A stretch of 46,487 nucleotides of DNA from Rhodoferax sp. (GTDB taxonomy: Bacteria; Pseudomonadota; Gammaproteobacteria; Burkholderiales; Burkholderiaceae_C): the NCBI GenBank assembly GCA_031291305.1, contig JARLJH010000029.1, forward strand, positions 1 to 46,487. Direction: 5' to 3'. Position 1 is the stretch's first letter. Each line of letters starts with the position of its first letter. Shown here one piece after another: positions 42,232-46,487 of this stretch. The notes beneath the pieces were generated by a model that was not told the origin of the DNA, ran no database searches, and saw only the letters and a list, made by a program, of their open reading frames with translations. Position numbers and translations under genes: made by a program.

Positions 42232-43153
42232 GGGCTGATCCTTTCTGGCTGGGTGCCAGCGCCATCAGGCCATAGGTCTGGTCGGTGATGGCGCGCATCA
42301 CGTCAGGATTCAACCGGCGCAGCCATCGGTTGGGCAGCCGGGAGGCGCCGCAGCGGGCGCCCGCCAGCATGCCCACCAGCGCACCCGTGGTGTCGGCATC
42401 GTCACCCTGGTTCACGGTGGCCACCATGGCTGCCTCGAAGTCTTCATACAAGGTCAGATAGTGCAACACAGTTTGCACCGTATCCACCACATAGGCCGTG
42501 GCACGGCCACGGTAGGGGGTGAAGCGAAAGCTCGGGTTGTCGGCCACCCATTGCGACACCCAGGCTTGGCACGCGGCATGGTCGGCACCGGCCAGCAGCA
42601 GGCGCAGCAGGTGGCCAAGCCCGAGCGTGGCGGCATCGGACAAAGGGTGGTGGTGTGTCAGGCGCGCCTGGGCGAGGGACAGTTGCTCAAAATGGGCCTG
42701 GTTGTCTAACGTGACCAGGACGGCAGGCAGATTGCGCATCAGGGCACCGTTGCCGCCGTCGCCCGGGTTGGGCTGCCCCTGCAGCGTGCCTTCGTGCATG
42801 AAGCGCAAGATGCCACGCCGACAAGTGTTGCCGCAGTCCACTGGTTTGGATTTGAACCACGTCACATAAGCCTGACCGATGCTGCGGATCAGGGTGTCAT
42901 CGCCGTTCATATGGTTGATCAAGGCAGGGTGGCCACCTTGCAGCAGTGCTTCACCGAGCGCCAAGCTCATGGTGGTGTCGTCGGTGACCTGACCCCGTGG
43001 CAGCTTGAGCCAGCCGCCACCGATGATGTCGCGGTGCACGCCGTATTGCAGTTTGATCTCGCGTGGGCGCATGAACTCCACGGTGGCGCCCAGTGCATCA
43101 CCGATGGCAAAACCAAGATAGGCGCCCAGTGCGCGATCCAGCAGTTCACGCAT
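42224..43153 (-). CDS. draG: DraG, dinitrogenase reductase activating glycohydrolase
   Basis: A 309-residue ADP-ribosylglycohydrolase. Metal-binding motifs are visible: GDALGATVEF near the N-terminus, TDDTTMSLALGEALL, and GDDADTTGALVGML near the C-terminus. DraG removes ADP-ribose from the nitrogenase Fe protein (NifH) and reactivates it when ammonium is depleted. It is coupled to draT upstream and to the SagB-like gene downstream by 8-bp overlaps. Confidence 0.95.
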   Translation of the reverse strand: MRELLDRALGAYLGFAIGDALGATVEFMRPREIKLQYGVHRDIIGGGWLKLPRGQVTDDTTMSLALGEALLQGGHPALINHMNGDDTLIRSIGQAYVTWFKSKPVDCGNTCRRGILRFMHEGTLQGQPNPGDGGNGALMRNLPAVLVTLDNQAHFEQLSLAQARLTHHHPLSDAATLGLGHLLRLLLAGADHAACQAWVSQWVADNPSFRFTPYRGRATAYVVDTVQTVLHYLTLYEDFEAAMVATVNQGDDADTTGALVGMLAGARCGASRLPNRWLRRLNPDVMRAITDQTYGLMALAPSQKGSAHV

Positions 43154-44003
43154 AACGCGCCGTTACTTCAAAATTGCCACCCAGGGCCAGCACTTCCTGC
43201 TCGCCCTGCAGCACCTGACCGGGCAACAGGCCGGGAAACACCAGGACCTTGCAAACGGGGACCTGCACTTCAAACACCCAGTCGCCAAAGCAGGAGGCCT
43301 CTTCGGCAGACCGGCTGAACGACACCAGGTTGTTCAGCCGCACCGTGCAGCGCCGGTTTTGCAGGCTTCCGGCAATGACTTGTTCCTCGCACCGGTTGCT
43401 GCCACGCCAGAGCAGCAGGTGTTTGTCAAATGGCCTGACGCCCGGCAGCAGGGCGCGGCGCAGCGCCCATTGGCAAAACTCGTAGAGCAGATCAAGCTGC
43501 TGATGGATGTTGTTATTGTTGTGGCGGCTTGCCGCTTTTTCCTGCAGGTAGTTCACCCACGCGGGTGACGGAAAGCGCGCCAGCGGTGCCTTGTGAAAGC
43601 TGGGGACCATGCCAAAGCGGCTCTCCACCCAGCCTTTCAGGACCGCGCCCGCCAAGCCATTGGAGTCCATGCCCCAACCCTGCAACAACTTGCGCCAGCT
43701 GCTGTGCCAGCGCCGTTGCTCGGCTGCGCCCATGCTGCGTAATTCATCGGCATCAGGCTTTCGCAAGCCGAAGGCAATGCCCATGTAATGTTCAAACATT
43801 TCATGGGCCTCGGTCATGCTCTGGCTGCGTTCCAGCAGCGCAAACAATCCATGGTGCGACGCACGCGCGCCGGCAATCGACAGCGGAACCGGGTTGGCGT
43901 TGAATGCGGTGCTGGCCAGCAGGGGTGCAGGCACCCCGACCAGGTTGGTGCCGTACCAGCGGTGAGGCTGATCGAATTCATCAGCGTCAACTGCTATTGA
44001 CAT
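43146..44003 (-). CDS. draT: DraT, NAD+-dinitrogenase-reductase ADP-ribosyltransferase
   Basis: A 285-residue DraT: RWYGTNLVGVPAPLLAS near the N-terminus, the SHHGLFALLERS..AHEMFEHYMGIAFGL region, a mid-region LLYEFCQWALR and FSRSAEEASCFGDWVFEVQVP near the C-terminus. It inactivates NifH by ADP-ribosylation on ammonium or energy shock. ATG 44003 is preferred; the ORF upstream is spurious because it reads through a large hairpin (44013-44136). No clear ribosome site precedes the ATG, consistent with hairpin-controlled expression. Confidence 0.93.
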   Translation of the reverse strand: MSIAVDADEFDQPHRWYGTNLVGVPAPLLASTAFNANPVPLSIAGARASHHGLFALLERSQSMTEAHEMFEHYMGIAFGLRKPDADELRSMGAAEQRRWHSSWRKLLQGWGMDSNGLAGAVLKGWVESRFGMVPSFHKAPLARFPSPAWVNYLQEKAASRHNNNNIHQQLDLLYEFCQWALRRALLPGVRPFDKHLLLWRGSNRCEEQVIAGSLQNRRCTVRLNNLVSFSRSAEEASCFGDWVFEVQVPVCKVLVFPGLLPGQVLQGEQEVLALGGNFEVTARYA

Positions 44004-44012
44004 GAACGAGGT

Positions 44013-44136
44013 GTTTGATCGGATGGATTGCGTCGCGAGCAGCCCGAGGTCAATGCGAGAAGCGCAGCCGTACTCCCGTACGGCGAGCATCGCAGCGTTG
44101 AGATCGGGTTGCGCAGCAGCAAGCCACCGATCAAAC
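44013..44136. repeat. large imperfect hairpin between the unknown gene and draT
   Basis: Two arms of about 60 bases (44013-44072 and 44077-44136) pair with outer stem GTTTGATCGG/CCGATCAAAC and a perfect inner stem GCCGTAC-tccc-GTACGGC. The structure starts at the stop codon of the 202-aa gene and ends 10 bp before the draT start. It could be a processing site, attenuator, terminator or mobile palindromic element. Confidence 0.8.
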
Positions 44137-44739
44137 CGGGCGGTTTTCGTTGGGGTTGCGTACCGGCCCCATCAGCGCCAGACCTTCGTCATAGGTGATG
44201 TTGTCAAAGGTGACGTCGTACTTCAACGCGGCATTGGCCACAGCGTCGAGCTTGCCAGCGGTGTCTTTCTTTTTCAGGTCGTTCTTTTCGAGGTACAGCA
44301 GGTCCAGGATCTCGTTGTACACGGTCGATTCGAGGATCGGCAGCACATAGAACATCGCGCCCTTGTAGGGCACCTGGTACTTTTTGGACAGGTCGATGTT
44401 GTCGCAGAACAGAAAGTACTTGCCCCCGGCGGTCAAGCCCTCACCAAGCACTTCAGCGACGTCTTTCAGGTATTCAAAGCTCAACAGATAACCGGCAAAG
44501 AACGGAATCGTTTTCTCGCCAACATTGGCAATGGCCATGGCCTGAGGGCACATCAGTTCAGGGGGGCGGGCCTCGTCAGCCAGCTTCGGGGCAAAGCGCA
44601 GGGCCAGTTCACCGCGAAACCCGACACGGCCGGGTTTGCCGGTCAGCCCCTTGAGCAACGGGTTGAGCAACCGCCCCTCACTTTCCAGGCGCGCCAGTGC
44701 GGTGTCGTCGATCTCGGTGCGGGTCAGGGTGGCAGTCAT
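44131..44739 (-). CDS. first gene of the dra operon, function unknown
   Basis: A 202-residue protein (ATG 44739, AAAGGAATTTTC upstream). The first half has LLNPLLKGLTGKPGRVGFRGELALRFAPKLADEARPPELMCPQ, the second a conserved-looking FLFCDNIDLSKKYQVPYKGAMFYVLPI. Two Cys are in possible ligand positions. No family is recognised; it is soluble and has no signal peptide. It is preceded by a near-consensus sigma54 promoter and NifA site, and followed by the hairpin and draT. A role in nitrogenase control or in Fe-protein ADP-ribosylation is inferred from position only. Confidence 0.75.
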   Translation of the reverse strand: MTATLTRTEIDDTALARLESEGRLLNPLLKGLTGKPGRVGFRGELALRFAPKLADEARPPELMCPQAMAIANVGEKTIPFFAGYLLSFEYLKDVAEVLGEGLTAGGKYFLFCDNIDLSKKYQVPYKGAMFYVLPILESTVYNEILDLLYLEKNDLKKKDTAGKLDAVANAALKYDVTFDNITYDEGLALMGPVRNPNENRPV

Positions 44740-44791
44740 GAAAATTCCTTTGTGTTGGTTGAGACGGTGAATGGAAGGCTGACCTTCTATT

Positions 44792-44807
44792 TGCAATGAC
44801 CGTACCA
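44792..44807 (-). promoter_or_regulatory. sigma54 promoter of the dra operon
   Basis: On the minus strand: TGGTACGGTCATTGCA, matching TGGCACG-N4-TTGCA with one deviation. It lies 53 bp upstream of the first gene and 92 bp downstream of a TGT-N10-ACA site. Confidence 0.85.
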
Positions 44808-44899
44808 GCCCAAAATCAGGCAGAACACGCGGCAAATACGACACAAACAGGTGTTGATCAGGCTGGATCAGGGGGTATTTGCGACACCTCATGCGGTTT

Positions 44900-44915
44900 T
44901 GTCGGGAAGCCTACA
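44900..44915. promoter_or_regulatory. NifA upstream activator site for the dra operon
   Basis: TGTCGGGAAGCCTACA, a perfect TGT-N10-ACA palindromic site about 92 bp upstream of the -24 element, the canonical distance for NifA. Confidence 0.75.
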
Positions 44916-44954
44916 AAGTCGAAGAACGGCTCGGGCTGGTATCGCCAAGCCAGA

Positions 44955-45035
44955 ATGACTTATAAAGGTTTTTGGCTTCTGGCCATTGTATTTACTTGGC
45001 TAGGTGCTATTAAAGTTATAAATTCCCGATGGCTG
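44955..45035 (-). repeat. dispersed repeat, diverged copy 11
   Basis: On the minus strand TTTATAACTTTAATAGCACC, then CAATGGCCAGAAGCCAAAAACC. This is a weaker match than the others, in the gap right of the dra operon promoter. Confidence 0.4.
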
Positions 45036-45134
45036 GCTGGAATTTGAATCTAAGCTCTTTGAGTCCCACGCATGTCCAGAATCCCGGTGATCAACCAAGC
45101 CATTTCCAACGCTGAGCGCTGAGGCTCCAACAGT

Positions 45135-45370
45135 GCCTGCGCACTGGTGGACAGCGCGAAGAGGCCACGCCTGTGGCGTGGGCGCGGCCTGCAAGACTGG
45201 TTAAGGGATCAAGGTTTGCTCAGCGTGAAAGACCTGTGGTGCAAGGCACAAGGCTACACGGGAAAGAAGAGAAATACTCCGTCGAGCGCGCCGACTTGTT
45301 GAACCGCCCACTGCGGACCCGCAAGGTGGGTGGTGTAGGTGCTGGGAGTTAGAAGCTCCCGGCTACCCGA
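45135..45370 (+). mobile_element. group II intron remnant (RT tail plus domain V/VI)
   Basis: A plus-strand frame reads RGRGLQDWLRDQGLLSVKDL then WCKAQGYTG, typical of a group II intron maturase C-terminus. It is followed by GAACCGCC..GCGGACCCGC..GGTGGTGT at 45301-45337, which resembles a domain V helix, and the GGGAG-CTCCC stem ending CTACCCGA resembles domain VI. The 5-prime part of the element and most of the ORF are absent. A perfect hairpin at 45165-45181 lies upstream. Confidence 0.5.
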
Positions 45371-45377
45371 ATGGGCG

Positions 45378-46451
45378 TCATTGCCGTCGCAGCTTTCTCA
45401 ACCAGGTATCCCAGGATTCGATCTTTATTGGCGGGGAAACACCGTGTTCAAACTGGTGCCGCTTCTTGCTCTCAACAAGATCATCTCGTGTTCGTCCTCC
45501 GATCACTACGGTTCTGATCGTGATGTCCTTGTTCGGATCGACCCCAATTGGGCAATACGGGCTGAGAAAAGCGCCATGAATTTTTTCGCCCGCCTCCGCA
45601 CGCGCCCGAATCTCATGTACGCGCTTGCGAAACATCGGTAAGTTTTCATAGATATCCCCGATCCTTCGCCGTATCTGACCGGCGGCGCGGTTCATGGATT
45701 GCGCCACCTCACCATAGTGGTCGTCGTTCACCAGAAAGAAGTCAGCCCCCTTAACCTCTATGAGAACAATCTCCATTCTTGATGTGCTTGTAAACAAGGT
45801 GAAATCGACAAATCCATCGGCTAGCGGGAACTCGGAGAACGCTAGGTAATGTTCGTGGGGACTCGCGTAGAGTTCACCAAAAAGCGATAGATCGCGCTTC
45901 AACAGGGACAAGAGTTCACGTTCAGAGGCGCCTCTTTCGACGAGTTCTTGGATCGCTGCTTTCGAAACCATGTTTGCTGCGATGCGGGCGCGACGGTTTA
46001 CAACTTCTGGAGCTTCCAGCCAGGGAGAGCCAGCGAATGGGTCTATGGCCGTACGCATGCGGTCCGCTTCTTCTGCTAGACGGGGTATCGATAGGGTAAC
46101 AGTGCTGAGTTCGACCACATCGCAATCGAGCATTTGCGCTGCCTGCTGAAGCGAAATTGACTGCCAGTTCGGCGAACCACTTTCGCTAAATGTCACCAGA
46201 TCAAAAGTCGGCTGTCCGTGGTTGATGTCTTCGTAATGCTCTATTAGTTGTGCACCGGGCAGAACAGTGCCGCGACTTAGCAGCGTCGCGTTGACGCGTT
46301 CGATTGAGTTCGTGATCGACTGCCCAGGATTCATGTCTCCAAGATCAAGCCTTGTCCAATGAGGTATGAGCCTGAACGGTTTGCGTATTTCCACCCAGGA
46401 GTGAGCCTGAGTCGACGAATTTACGGTTGAACTGGTTGCTTGATCATCCAA
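45378..46451 (-). CDS. Shedu-like DUF4263 anti-phage nuclease
   Basis: A 357-residue protein with the DUF4263 nuclease core in its C-terminal half: FPLADGFVDFTLF, then IVLIEVKGADFFL, giving the D and ExK of a PD-(D/E)XK fold, followed by QIRRRIGDI and a C-terminal GGRTRDDLVESKKRHQFEHG. The single-gene Shedu (SduA) system protects against phage. The start is TTG 46451, the first in-frame start after a stop at 46461-46463. The first third lies in the 140-bp terminal repeat. A group II intron remnant directly follows its stop. Confidence 0.85.
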   Translation of the reverse strand: MDDQATSSTVNSSTQAHSWVEIRKPFRLIPHWTRLDLGDMNPGQSITNSIERVNATLLSRGTVLPGAQLIEHYEDINHGQPTFDLVTFSESGSPNWQSISLQQAAQMLDCDVVELSTVTLSIPRLAEEADRMRTAIDPFAGSPWLEAPEVVNRRARIAANMVSKAAIQELVERGASERELLSLLKRDLSLFGELYASPHEHYLAFSEFPLADGFVDFTLFTSTSRMEIVLIEVKGADFFLVNDDHYGEVAQSMNRAAGQIRRRIGDIYENLPMFRKRVHEIRARAEAGEKIHGAFLSPYCPIGVDPNKDITIRTVVIGGRTRDDLVESKKRHQFEHGVSPPIKIESWDTWLRKLRRQ

Positions 46452-46487
46452 GGATGGTGATCAATATGGACGAGGCCAAACTGCGCA
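46348..46487. repeat. right arm of 140-bp terminal inverted repeat
   Basis: Exact inverted copy of 1-140. It contains the 5-prime end of the DUF4263 gene (46451 downwards) and about 36 bases upstream of its start. Confidence 0.95.

Noticed and set aside
44002-44799. Plus-strand 265-codon frame across the hairpin and the 202-aa gene
   Set aside because: It runs antisense to the 202-aa gene, which has promoter and ribosome-site support.

Overview
The window looks like chromosome of a GC-rich betaproteobacterium of the Comamonadaceae (Rhodoferax/Polaromonas-like). That is inferred from codon usage, from protein character (DUF255 thioredoxin protein, gor, FUSC, ModE/Mop set) and from a dispersed repeat with a GGGCTAGAGGC core that I associate with that family. 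No 16S rRNA or tRNA gene was seen. The dominant content is accessory nitrogen fixation: cofactor assembly, molybdenum supply and post-translational nitrogenase control. The structural genes nifHDK and nifENX are not in the window.

Layout. 1-140 is the left arm of an exact 140-bp inverted repeat whose other arm ends the window (46348-46487). 129-2744 is a secreted S53 peptidase. 3051-13858 is one long plus-strand nif operon behind a sigma54 promoter with two NifA-type upstream sites: nifB, fdxN, a nif-type IscA, a TPR-like protein, an LRV iron-sulfur protein, two nifZ paralogues, a small Cys protein, nifS, nifT, a small unknown, a DegT-like protein lacking the PLP lysine, a SIR2-like protein, a [2Fe-2S] ferredoxin, an amine-oxidase-like flavoprotein and a small helical protein. 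13.9-32.7 kb is general and accessory genome: FUSC exporter, ABM-domain protein, GST, DUF2779 protein, glutathione reductase, Acg-type nitroreductase, MFS exporter with divergent LysR regulator, an AT-richer island of unknown genes (25.4-27.7 kb), a DUF255 protein, a chemoreceptor and a SEC-C protein.

32.8-37.9 kb handles molybdenum: modE, a NifX-like protein, modD and nifQ on the minus strand, divergent from modA, modB and a Mop-type molbindin; no modC ATPase is present. 38.0-44.8 kb carries a second nif-linked set on the minus strand: an unknown 202-aa gene behind a near-consensus sigma54 promoter with a canonical NifA site, then draT, draG, a SagB/ThcOx-type oxidoreductase, a rhodanese-ankyrin protein, a NifO-like ArsC-family protein, an FmdB zinc ribbon and cowN, almost all with overlapping ends. 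The right end holds a group II intron remnant and a Shedu-like DUF4263 nuclease gene running into the terminal repeat.

How they fit together: NifS, IscA-nif, NifB, FdxN, NifZ and NifQ/ModABE/Mop supply Fe-S clusters, the FeMo-co precursor and molybdenum; DraT/DraG switch the Fe protein off and on; CowN protects nitrogenase from CO. The most original material is the DegT-like/SIR2/ferredoxin/flavoprotein cassette at the end of the nifB operon, the unknown gene plus large hairpin heading the dra operon, and a dispersed palindromic repeat that has entered coding sequences (modA and the SagB-like gene).
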